From an uncultured Gammaproteobacteria bacterium (GTDB lineage: Bacteria > Pseudomonadota > Gammaproteobacteria > Pseudomonadales > Pseudohongiellaceae), in the NCBI GenBank assembly GCA_913060495.1, contig CAJXRP010000002.1:1-64000 (forward strand): a stretch of DNA of 64,000 nucleotides. Direction: 5' to 3'. The notes under the pieces are model-generated. The model did no database searches. It worked only from the letters and a program-made list of their open reading frames with translations, and had not been told where the DNA came from. A program made the position numbers and the translations under genes. Positions 1 through 8,898 of this stretch are shown here, in pieces (positions within the stretch are counted from its first letter, which is position 1; each line of letters begins with the position of its first letter).

Positions 1-26
1 ATCGAAATTCCGATCAACCAGTCTTC

Positions 27-171
27 AAAATCGGTCTCTGGGGCGAGGATTGAACTTTCCTGGCAAGGCGGCTTAGGGACCCGAAGCGCAGTGTAGTTAA
101 CCTACATGAGCATCGGAAGCACTAAGCCAACGCCGCCAGGGAGGTTCAAGACCGCCCCAGAGATCGATTTT
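27..171. repeat. Large imperfect palindrome downstream of groL
   Basis: Two 19-base arms (27-45 and 153-171) are complementary except for one G-U pair. Inside them a second pair of arms (about 50-79 and 122-150) matches with a few mismatches. The centre (about 92-106) contains a small stem, TGTAG/CTACA. The whole can fold into one long hairpin. It ends in T on both strands: seven Ts on the plus strand reaching the groL stop, four on the minus strand. It could therefore be a bidirectional terminator for groESL, but it is far longer than a usual terminator. That suggests a mobile palindromic repeat (MITE or REP-like). No coding potential is seen. The family is not identified. Confidence 0.6.
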
Positions 172-172
172 T

Positions 173-1843
<1,671 letters not shown>

Positions 1844-1875
1844 CTAAATAATTATTGGAGTCGAAAACTAATGCT

Positions 1876-2181
1876 CTACTTCTTCTTTTTCGTCTTTTCG
1901 ATAACGCCAAATATCTCGCTTTCATTCAAAATCAATAACTCTTCGTCACCAATTTTTACTGTGTTGCTGGAATACTTTCCAAAAACTACCGTATCACCAA
2001 CTTTTAAGTCTACAGGCTGAGTATCGCCATTTTCCTGACGCTTGCCAGGACCAACAGCAACAACTTCACCTTGTGCTGGCTTCTCAGTAGCAGAACCTGG
2101 AAGCACAATGCCCCCTGCGCTAGTTGATTCTTCTTCCATGCGTCGAACGACAACGCGATCTTGTAAAGGCCGGATATTCAT
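1876..2181 (-). CDS. groES: Co-chaperonin GroES (Hsp10)
   Basis: This is the heptameric lid of the GroEL chamber. At 101 residues it is slightly longer than the common 95-97, because of a lysine-rich C-terminal extension (KTKKKK). The N-terminal [14 protein letters not shown] and the mobile-loop region with [11 protein letters not shown] are diagnostic. It is the first gene of the groESL operon. The start is fixed by the family N-terminus, with a GGGAGA ribosome site about 8 bases upstream. A sigma-32-like promoter lies about 150 bases upstream. fxsA follows upstream in the same direction, the same neighbourhood as in enteric bacteria. Confidence 0.99.
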   Translation of the reverse strand: MNIRPLQDRVVVRRMEEESTSAGGIVLPGSATEKPAQGEVVAVGPGKRQENGDTQPVDLKVGDTVVFGKYSSNTVKIGDEELLILNESEIFGVIEKTKKKK

Positions 2182-2330
2182 TATTTATCTCTCCCAAATC
2201 AAACGATTTGATTAACAGTACTGAAAGCAATCACCTCTGCCCCGGTGGCTGATGTGATCATCCTCAAATTACCAATCTGCAGCGCAGGCTGCTATTTCAG
2301 GCCGCCCACGCAAATTAGTTGATGACCTCT

Positions 2331-2358
2331 AAATGGGGATAGTCGCTGGAAATTCAAT
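2331..2358 (-). promoter_or_regulatory. Sigma-32 (heat-shock) promoter of groESL
   Basis: Read on the minus strand, a TTGAAT box (2352-2357) is followed after 13 bases by CCCCATTTA (about 2330-2338). The heat-shock sigma factor consensus is CTTGAAA, 13-15 bases, CCCCATNT, so both the -10 box and the spacing fit well. The site lies about 150 bases before the groES start. This supports heat-inducible transcription of groES-groEL. No CIRCE inverted repeat was seen. Confidence 0.75.
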
Positions 2359-2423
2359 GCTTCTGAGGCATTTACAGAGGGTTTTTTCGGGCCTATAAAC
2401 AGCAAGAACGTATCTATTTGTTT

Positions 2424-2948
2424 TTATTGGTCTTTTTTGTCGGAATCGACATCGGGATTTCGCCCATTTTTGGGCAGAGAACCCGACTCTTCATAGTAGT
2501 CGCCCTCGTAGACATTCGAGCCTTCTGGACGCCGCTCACCGCCTGGGCCACCCCATTGGTTAAAGCTGGCCCCAGAGGCTGAACCTCCCATCGCCTTTAC
2601 CATGCCAGATCGAACCACAGAACCGGCAATCTGCCTACGTAGCGGACCTGTTAACAAGACGAAACCAATGGTATCGGTGATAAATCCGGGGGTTAGCAGC
2701 AGTGCGCCTGCAGCAGCGAGCAACATACCCTCAACGATCTCCTGTGCCGGTAGCTGCCCAGATTGGAGCTTCTGGTTCGCGCGAGTTAATGTTGCGAACC
2801 CCTGTCGTTTCAGGATTTGCACCCCTATAACCGCAGTCGCAACTACCATACCAAGCGTCGTCAGCGAACCGATTCGATCGCTGACCTCAAATAACAGCAA
2901 CATCTCACCTAGAGGCACCAAGACAAAAAAGATGAAAAGAAAACGCAC
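2424..2948 (-). CDS. fxsA: FxsA family inner-membrane protein
   Basis: This is a small polytopic membrane protein of the FxsA family. In E. coli, overproduced FxsA relieves F-plasmid exclusion of phage T7; its normal role is unclear. The 174 residues begin with a hydrophobic MRFLFIFFVLVPLGEMLLLFEV helix. Next come a second helix near residues 28-45 and a long hydrophobic segment near 75-100 (LLLTPGFITDTIGFVLLTGP), which is the family signature. The C-terminal 60 residues are polar, Gly- and Glu-rich and probably cytosolic. The gene lies upstream of groES, as in enterics. The assignment is by sequence pattern and synteny. Confidence 0.92.
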   Translation of the reverse strand: MRFLFIFFVLVPLGEMLLLFEVSDRIGSLTTLGMVVATAVIGVQILKRQGFATLTRANQKLQSGQLPAQEIVEGMLLAAAGALLLTPGFITDTIGFVLLTGPLRRQIAGSVVRSGMVKAMGGSASGASFNQWGGPGGERRPEGSNVYEGDYYEESGSLPKNGRNPDVDSDKKDQ

Positions 2949-3015
2949 GGCTAACCTCAGTAGAATTTATAATAAACTTACTTTAACACGATAGCGGATA
3001 CGCCAACTATTGGTT

Positions 3016-3342
3016 ATGGATGACTCAGCGCTAAACAACAAAGAGAAAATCTGGCAGATCGTCTACCAGATCCCCACAGGGAAGGTCTCTAGTTACGGTC
3101 AGGTTGCAAGATTAGCTGGCCTGCCAGGGTATGCGAGATATGTAGGCCATGTAATGAAGAACCTCCCCGCCGGAACCAAGCTTCCCTGGCACAGAGTTGC
3201 TAACTCACAAGGAAAATTATCTTTCCCCAGCGGCAGTCGCGAATACCGGACGCAAAAGCGTAGACTAGAAGCAGAGGGTGTTGTTTTTGTAAACGGAAGG
3301 TTTTCTTTAAAGAAATTTGGCTGGATTCAGGACGTCGGCTGA
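3016..3342 (+). CDS. Alkyltransferase-like protein (ATL, MGMT-fold DNA lesion binder)
   Basis: This 108-residue protein has the DNA-binding fold of O6-methylguanine-DNA methyltransferase. The active-site cysteine of PCHRV is replaced by tryptophan (LPWHRVANSQG). That change defines ATL proteins (E. coli YbaZ type), which bind O6-alkylguanine without repairing it and hand the lesion to nucleotide excision repair. The helix-turn-helix region (VSSYGQVARLAG, then YARYVGHVMK) is intact. I chose the ATG at 3016 over the in-frame TTG two codons earlier. The 3' end overlaps the convergent ampG by 16 bases. It is divergent from fxsA. Confidence 0.9.
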   Translation: MDDSALNNKEKIWQIVYQIPTGKVSSYGQVARLAGLPGYARYVGHVMKNLPAGTKLPWHRVANSQGKLSFPSGSREYRTQKRRLEAEGVVFVNGRFSLKKFGWIQDVG

Positions 3343-4688
3343 GGATTACTCTCAGGCGCGTACGATTTCATCAATTTTCCCACCCAGAGTAGTAAGCAGA
3401 GTCCTGGAATAACCATCAGACTGGTTAACACGAAAAAGAAGGCCCAATCACCGTTCAAAAAATCCACCAGTGCACCACTGCCTGCCGCTAGTGTAGTCCT
3501 GCCAAGATTTGATATAGAAACCATCAGCGCGTATTGCGTTCCCGTATAGGTGCGACTAGTAAAATAGGACACGAAAGAAACGAAGGCTACCGTTGAGAAT
3601 GCCACGAAGAAGTTGTCGATCACTAGAGTTAGCATAAGTAAATTTACACTAGGCCCAACCACTGCGATTAGCGCGTACAATAAGTTAGCTGCAGCCATCG
3701 CCACACCAGCAACAAATAGCCCCCTGATAACGCCGAACCTAGTATTGACCATCGCTGCCACAATAGAGAATGCTGCTGTCACCAATCCACCGAAGAATTT
3801 TTGATAGAAACTAATTTGATCGGTAGTAAAACCAACTTCTACATAGAAAACTAGAGACATGCGACCCAGCATGGCTTCTCCGAGTTTGAATACGAGTAGA
3901 AATATTAATACGGCAAACGCCAGACGATATCCGCAGCGATCAAAAAATTCCTTGAAGGGTCTTACAAAATATTCAGCCAACCAGTCTGCCACTGAGGACT
4001 TTCCAGGCTTCTTACTAGTTTCAACTAGCAGGTCTGCTTCCTCAATTACCGGCTCTGGCGAGGCTATTACGAAAACAAAAATGAAAAAATAGATGAGTAT
4101 CAGGTAGCGATAAACCGTGGGCCAATCTAGCCCGATCGTTTCACCGCCCAATGCCAATGCCAAAGCTCCGCCTATAAAACCATAACCTGCCCACCATCCA
4201 CTGGTAGCCATAGCAGCGGCGTACGGCATCTTCGCATCCATCTCATCGCGGGAGAAGATGGTAATACGGTAAGCATCGACAGCGATATCTAGGGTTGCTC
4301 CGAATGCTGCGATGGCAACGGCAATTATCGTCACATAAAGCAGGTTCTCTCTAGGGTCACCCAGGCTCATCGCAAACAGCAAAACGGCAATCGCTATCTG
4401 ACACAGCAAAATCCAAGACCGCCGTTGACCAAACAGCCGATTCAAAACCGGCAGCTTTATCCTGTCAACAAATGGAGCCCACATCCAATTGATAGCATAG
4501 ACGGTTCCCACCGCGCCAATAAAGCCAATGGTAGAACGGGAGAACCCGGTTTCCTGCAGCCACAACGTCAGAACAGAGCCGGTCAGCACATAGGGAAAGC
4601 CACTACAGAACCCAAACAACAGAATCGTGAGAAAGCGCCTGTCTCTTAGCGCTCGAATGGAATCTGCGAATGAAAGTTGCTGTGACAA
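3327..4688 (-). CDS. ampG: AmpG-type muropeptide permease (MFS)
   Basis: This inner-membrane transporter imports GlcNAc-1,6-anhydro-MurNAc peptides released during wall turnover. The 453 residues have many hydrophobic helices. The N-terminal signature FGFCSGFPYVLTGSVLTLWL is followed by a Trp-rich WMWAPFVDR loop, both typical of AmpG. It belongs functionally with ampD (12906-13457) in this window: AmpG brings anhydro-muropeptides in and AmpD removes their stem peptide. It is shorter than E. coli AmpG (491). The 3' end overlaps the convergent ATL gene. Substrate specificity is inferred from family membership. Confidence 0.93.
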   Translation of the reverse strand: MSQQLSFADSIRALRDRRFLTILLFGFCSGFPYVLTGSVLTLWLQETGFSRSTIGFIGAVGTVYAINWMWAPFVDRIKLPVLNRLFGQRRSWILLCQIAIAVLLFAMSLGDPRENLLYVTIIAVAIAAFGATLDIAVDAYRITIFSRDEMDAKMPYAAAMATSGWWAGYGFIGGALALALGGETIGLDWPTVYRYLILIYFFIFVFVIASPEPVIEEADLLVETSKKPGKSSVADWLAEYFVRPFKEFFDRCGYRLAFAVLIFLLVFKLGEAMLGRMSLVFYVEVGFTTDQISFYQKFFGGLVTAAFSIVAAMVNTRFGVIRGLFVAGVAMAAANLLYALIAVVGPSVNLLMLTLVIDNFFVAFSTVAFVSFVSYFTSRTYTGTQYALMVSISNLGRTTLAAGSGALVDFLNGDWAFFFVLTSLMVIPGLCLLLWVGKLMKSYAPESNPQPTS

Positions 4689-4732
4689 ATGAAATTCCTA
4701 GATTGCCCTAAGGCGCAAAACGAAGGTGGTAC

Positions 4733-5218
4733 CTAGTCGCGGAAATTATCGTACTGCAATGGAACGCCAAAACTACCGTCCTTAAGCAAAGCCATCACCT
4801 GCTGAAGATCATCGCGCTTCTTGCCGGTGACTCGCAATTTCTCGCCCTGAATCGCCGTTTGCACTTTTAGTTTGGCCTCTTTTACAGTCTTTACAATCTT
4901 CCGTGCAATGTCTGCCTCGATGCCCTGTTGTACGGTAACGACCATATTGGCCCTCATGCCTACTAGCTGCACCTCACCTTCTTTAAGGCTCTTGATATCG
5001 ACACCACGCTTTACCATCTTCGAGCGGAGTATCTCCAGCATCTGTTGAATTTGGAAATCTGCCTCGGCACTTAGGGTGATATCAGAATCGTTGCTTAATT
5101 CGAAGGAGGCATCTTTTCCCTTAAAATCGAAACGTGTTCCCACCTCTCGATTGGACTGATCTAATGCATTAGTCAATTCATGCATATCAACTTCTGAAAC
5201 TATATCGAACGAGGGCAT
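4733..5218 (-). CDS. yajQ: YajQ family nucleotide-binding protein
   Basis: The 161 residues match the YajQ/UPF0234 family end to end: MPSFDIVSEVDMHELTNALD at the start, GTRFDFKGKDASFEL near residues 27-41, and FGVPLQYDNFRD at the C-terminus. Members have two ferredoxin-like folds. Some bind cyclic di-GMP and act with transcription factors (shown in Xanthomonas); others were reported to bind nucleotides or RNA. The family is certain, the exact role here is not. It stands alone, 44 bases upstream of ampG in the same direction, and may share a transcript with it. Confidence 0.95.
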   Translation of the reverse strand: MPSFDIVSEVDMHELTNALDQSNREVGTRFDFKGKDASFELSNDSDITLSAEADFQIQQMLEILRSKMVKRGVDIKSLKEGEVQLVGMRANMVVTVQQGIEADIARKIVKTVKEAKLKVQTAIQGEKLRVTGKKRDDLQQVMALLKDGSFGVPLQYDNFRD

Positions 5219-5318
5219 CGCTAACTCAACTCCTATCTATCGGCGGATAAAACCAACCAGCATTGTAATTTTTTGATGGTGCCCGCCTAGAAGCGGGATC
5301 TTATGCAGGTAAGCAGTT

Positions 5319-5354
5319 TATCATTAATAGTGAATGCAACACATTAAATGATAA
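5319..5354. promoter_or_regulatory. AT-rich inverted repeat before the ABC importer genes
   Basis: TTATCATTAAT (5319-5329) and ATTAAATGATAA (5343-5354) form an imperfect inverted repeat about 90 bases before the FecCD-type permease start. Parts resemble half of a Fur box (GATAATGAT type), but the full 19-base consensus is not present. It may be an operator for metal or cofactor control of the importer. This is weak evidence. Confidence 0.3.
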
Positions 5355-5440
5355 GATCGACCAAGCCACGATAATGCTGAATTTTAGACGCTTATTCACT
5401 GAAAAAGCTCGCACATCCACAGAATTTTAGGAAATCACTT

Positions 5441-6421
5441 TTGATCGCCCAGAGGCAGATACTACTACTGATATCGCTAACAGTTTTTGCCGTGGCTAGT
5501 ATCGTATTCTCACTGCTTAGTGGTAGCGTCGATATAACAGTTACTCAGTTAGCGCAGGATATCTTTTCAGCAGAGCCCAACCTCAATTCACAGGTACTGC
5601 AAGAGATTCGCATCCCCCGAACTTTGGCCGCATTTGTAACCGGCGGCTTATTGGCGCTTTCCGGCGCGATCATGCAAGTGCTACTTCGCAACCCCCTCGC
5701 CGACCCTTATATCTTAGGTATTTCCGGTGGGGCCGCGGTCGGAGCTCTTTCGGCGATCCTGCTTGGAGCAACAGGATTTTGGCTCTCAAATGCCGCCTTC
5801 GCCGGCGCCCTATTCTCTATATTCTTGGTCTTTGGCATTGCCAATAAATTTGGCAACTGGTCTGTTACAAGATTACTACTCACGGGCGTGGTCGTTTCTG
5901 CAGGCTGGGGAGCCGTAATCAATATTCTGCTCACCACGAGTTCCACCAACAACGTGCAGAGCATGTTGTTTTGGCTGATGGGAGACTTGAGCCAAAGTAG
6001 CGTCAATCCAGCTCACTATTTGCTATTGCTTGTAGGTTTGGCTGGCGGCCTTATCGTCAGCCGTTCACTGAACGTACTCATACGCGGCGAGTTATTAGCG
6101 GTGAGTTTAGGAGTCAACGTACAGTCACTGCGTCTCTTGTTATTCTTTTCCGCTTCTGTTTTTACAGCAACTGCCGTAACAATCGCCGGCTCTGTTGGTT
6201 TCGTCGGGCTGATAATTCCTCACATGTTGCGACTTGTGGGTGCTCGAGACCACCGCATATTGATACCTTCCTGTGTGTTGCTAGGCGGTAGTTTTCTGGT
6301 TTTGGCAGATAGCCTCGCTCGAACGCTAATAGCACCACAGCAGCTTCCCGTTGGCGTGGTTACCGCGGTCATCGGTGTGCCTGCTTTTATCCTGATTCTA
6401 AGATCTACAATACGGAAATAG
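5441..6421 (+). CDS. FecCD/BtuC-type ABC transporter permease
   Basis: This is the membrane subunit of a type II ABC importer for vitamin B12, haem or ferric siderophores. The 326 residues have about ten hydrophobic helices. Family motifs are IRIPRTLAAFVTGGLLALSG near residue 60 and SVGFVGLIIPHMLRL near residue 255; the latter holds the coupling-helix region. The TTG at 5441 is used, with TAGGAAA about 6 bases upstream. The ATPase gene follows after 1 base. No periplasmic binding protein or TonB receptor gene lies nearby, so the substrate cannot be decided. The length equals E. coli BtuC, but haem permeases are just as similar. Confidence 0.9.
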   Translation: MIAQRQILLLISLTVFAVASIVFSLLSGSVDITVTQLAQDIFSAEPNLNSQVLQEIRIPRTLAAFVTGGLLALSGAIMQVLLRNPLADPYILGISGGAAVGALSAILLGATGFWLSNAAFAGALFSIFLVFGIANKFGNWSVTRLLLTGVVVSAGWGAVINILLTTSSTNNVQSMLFWLMGDLSQSSVNPAHYLLLLVGLAGGLIVSRSLNVLIRGELLAVSLGVNVQSLRLLLFFSASVFTATAVTIAGSVGFVGLIIPHMLRLVGARDHRILIPSCVLLGGSFLVLADSLARTLIAPQQLPVGVVTAVIGVPAFILILRSTIRK

Positions 6422-6422
6422 C

Positions 6423-7190
6423 ATGGCGAACTTGGAAATCCAGTCCCTAAGCCTTCAAATTGAGGATAAGATTCTTTGTCGCGATCTGAATGTCCAGATT
6501 AAGGAGAATCAGCGCTGGGGATTGCTAGGGAAAAATGGAGCCGGTAAAACCACTCTGTTACATGCCCTGATAGGAAGGCGCCCTGCAGATCATGGCAGCA
6601 TTCAGTTAGATGGAACCAGCGTCTACGATCTAAAACAGAGGGAATTGGCGAGCAAAGTTGGCATACTATTTCAGCAAGGAATTGAAGCACTGCCGGCAAC
6701 GGTTTTTGAAACAGTCATGCTCGGACGCCATCCACACACGCAATCGCTGTTGTGGGACCACAAGAAAGACATTGATATTGCCGAGCAGGCCTTAGCCGCC
6801 TTCGACTTGGACCAATTAAAAGAACGTGGGGTAGATACCTTATCTGGGGGCGAACAGCAGAGATTGGCTCTGGCCATGTTGCTGGCCCAGACTCCGCAGC
6901 TCTTCTTGCTAGACGAACCCAGCAATCATTTGGATGTCGCGTTTCAGGTCAAACTACTCTCGGTACTTACGAATAAAGTCGCCGAGACCTCCGCCAGTTT
7001 GATCATGGCAACCCACGACATCAACCTCGCATTCAGATTCTGTGAAAATATAATTTTGTTACTAGAAGGTGGTGAGGCACTAGTCGGACGAAGTGACGAC
7101 GTGCTCACCGAAGAGAACTTGAGTCAGGCCTATGGCTGCCCTATAAAATCTGTGAGTAGCGGTGAGCACCGCCTATTCTATCCAGCCTAA
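6423..7190 (+). CDS. ABC importer ATP-binding protein (BtuD/FhuC/HmuV type)
   Basis: This is the ATPase partner of the preceding permease. In 255 residues it has Walker A GKNGAGKTT (36-44), the signature LSGGEQQRLA (about 140) and Walker B LFLLDEPSNHLD (about 160), with the switch histidine in MATHDINLAF. The ATG is separated from the permease stop by one base, so the two are translationally coupled. Together they power import of a metal-chelate or corrinoid. A binding protein must be encoded elsewhere. The 3' end is followed within 30 bases by the convergent aceF. Confidence 0.92.
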   Translation: MANLEIQSLSLQIEDKILCRDLNVQIKENQRWGLLGKNGAGKTTLLHALIGRRPADHGSIQLDGTSVYDLKQRELASKVGILFQQGIEALPATVFETVMLGRHPHTQSLLWDHKKDIDIAEQALAAFDLDQLKERGVDTLSGGEQQRLALAMLLAQTPQLFLLDEPSNHLDVAFQVKLLSVLTNKVAETSASLIMATHDINLAFRFCENIILLLEGGEALVGRSDDVLTEENLSQAYGCPIKSVSSGEHRLFYPA

Positions 7191-7218
7191 GCTATTCAAA
7201 CTAAACTTAGCCCTTTAG

Positions 7219-8856
7219 TTATAGCGCCAAATGTCTCACATCACCGAGCAGCTTGCCTAAATAGGTAGCAAACAACCCACCGTCTACGCCATTAACCGCT
7301 TTATGATCATACGAAAGCGTGATCGGCAAAATCTTCCTCGGCACAAATTCTCCGCCGATATAGACAGGCTTAATATCAGTTTTACCGACACCGAGAATAG
7401 CCACTTCAGGAGCATTAACGATTGGGATAAATCCTGTGCCGCCTATAGCACCCAGACTCGAAATAGTAAAACAAGCACCTTGCATCTCAGCGGCGGTAAG
7501 CTTTCTATTCTTCGCTTTATTGGAAAGCTCGATAACTTCTTCCGCGATCTGCCAGATTGTCTTCTGATCGACATCTCTGATTACTGGCACAACCAATCCT
7601 GCCTCAGTCGCTACGGCCATACCGATATGTACATACTTCTTCTGGATGACATATTCGCCCGAAGAATGTAATGAAACATTAAACTGCGGATATTCCAATA
7701 GAGCTTTGGCACAAGCTTTCAACAGGAATGGCAAGAACGTTAATTTAACACCGCGCCGCTCCGCCTCACCCTTCAATTCAGCTCTGAACTCTTCAAGATC
7801 AGTCACATCGGCTTCATTAAATTGCGCCACATGTGGAACAGAATTCCAATTGCGCTGCATATTAATTGCGGTGAGTTTGTGCAACTTACTTCGCTGCACT
7901 TCTTCCACTTCACCGAACTGGCTGAAATCTATATCCGGTATAGTCGATACCGCAACGCCCTGACTCGCTGGAGCGTTGATTTTTTTCTTAACAAATTCCT
8001 GCACATCCTCTTTCAGGATTCTAGACTTCGCACCACTGCCTTTAACTTGACCGAGGTTGACGCCCAGCTCTCTGGCCATTTTTCGCACAGCAGGGCCTGC
8101 ATAGATCTTTTTCGAGGAATCATTTCCAGTTGCCGCTGCGGGCTGAGGCACTGCCTCTGCTTGCTGTGGAGTGGCAGCTGGCTCGCTTGCCGCTTGTTTC
8201 TCAATCGGCTGCGCTTCTTGTTTAGCTTGGGGCTCTTCCTGTGCAGCCTGAGGTGCTACTGCCAAGATTTTTGCAATTTGTGAGCCAGTCTTAACCTTGT
8301 CTCCGACAGCAACTAATAATGATTCTATGACGCCAGCGTAAGGTGCCGGCACGTCCATAGCCGCCTTATCGGATTCGAGAGTAATTAACACATCATCGGC
8401 TTCGACTGCGTCCTTCTCTTTAATATGGATCTCGATAATCTCGACTTCGTCATCGCTGCCCAGATCTGGCACTTCGATAGTCTGAGAAGTAGCAGTAGCT
8501 GCTGCAGGAACTGGGGTCGGCGCTTCAACCTTTGCAGGCTCAGCGGCTGGCTCTACTTTGCTTGATTCGGCGGCAGCCTCTGGCTCCTTCGCCGGAACAA
8601 CATCTTGAGCATCGCTTTCAGCAACTTCCAGCGAGAGCATCTCACTACCGGTACTCACCTGATCACCCAGGTTCACCGAGATACTCTTCACTACGCCAGC
8701 CATAGGCGCTGGGATTTCCATAGCCGCTTTGTCGCTTTCCAAAACCAAAAGTGAGTCATTCTCTTCCACAGACTGACCAACCGAAACAAGCAACTCGATT
8801 ACTTCTACTTCACTGGAGTCACCCAGATCTGGAACTTTTATATTCTCAATTGACAC
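7219..8856 (-). CDS. aceF: Pyruvate dehydrogenase E2, dihydrolipoamide acetyltransferase
   Basis: This is the core of the pyruvate dehydrogenase complex; it transfers the acetyl group from lipoyl-lysine to CoA. The 545 residues contain two lipoyl domains (about 3-75 and 125-200), each with an ESDKAAM lipoylation site. Ala/Pro/Glu/Gln-rich linkers separate them. An E3/E1-binding domain follows (AGPAVRKMARELGVNLGQVKG, about 252), then the catalytic domain. The catalytic motif is DHKAVNG, with Asn where E. coli has Asp (HRVIDG); from memory Pseudomonas AceF also has Asn there. It follows aceE by 42 bases. The E3 gene (lpd) is not in the window. Confidence 0.97.
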   Translation of the reverse strand: MSIENIKVPDLGDSSEVEVIELLVSVGQSVEENDSLLVLESDKAAMEIPAPMAGVVKSISVNLGDQVSTGSEMLSLEVAESDAQDVVPAKEPEAAAESSKVEPAAEPAKVEAPTPVPAAATATSQTIEVPDLGSDDEVEIIEIHIKEKDAVEADDVLITLESDKAAMDVPAPYAGVIESLLVAVGDKVKTGSQIAKILAVAPQAAQEEPQAKQEAQPIEKQAASEPAATPQQAEAVPQPAAATGNDSSKKIYAGPAVRKMARELGVNLGQVKGSGAKSRILKEDVQEFVKKKINAPASQGVAVSTIPDIDFSQFGEVEEVQRSKLHKLTAINMQRNWNSVPHVAQFNEADVTDLEEFRAELKGEAERRGVKLTFLPFLLKACAKALLEYPQFNVSLHSSGEYVIQKKYVHIGMAVATEAGLVVPVIRDVDQKTIWQIAEEVIELSNKAKNRKLTAAEMQGACFTISSLGAIGGTGFIPIVNAPEVAILGVGKTDIKPVYIGGEFVPRKILPITLSYDHKAVNGVDGGLFATYLGKLLGDVRHLAL

Positions 8857-8898
8857 CGGTAAAGGCTCCTGAATGTTATCAACTCAATTCTGTTTCGA

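Noticed and set aside
5270..5320. Possible cobalamin riboswitch before the BtuC-like permease (TGGTGCCCGCC then a GC stem)
   Set aside because: The opening string is suggestive, but the GGGAA/CCGGTG core and the downstream B12 box (GCCAGGAGACC) are absent.
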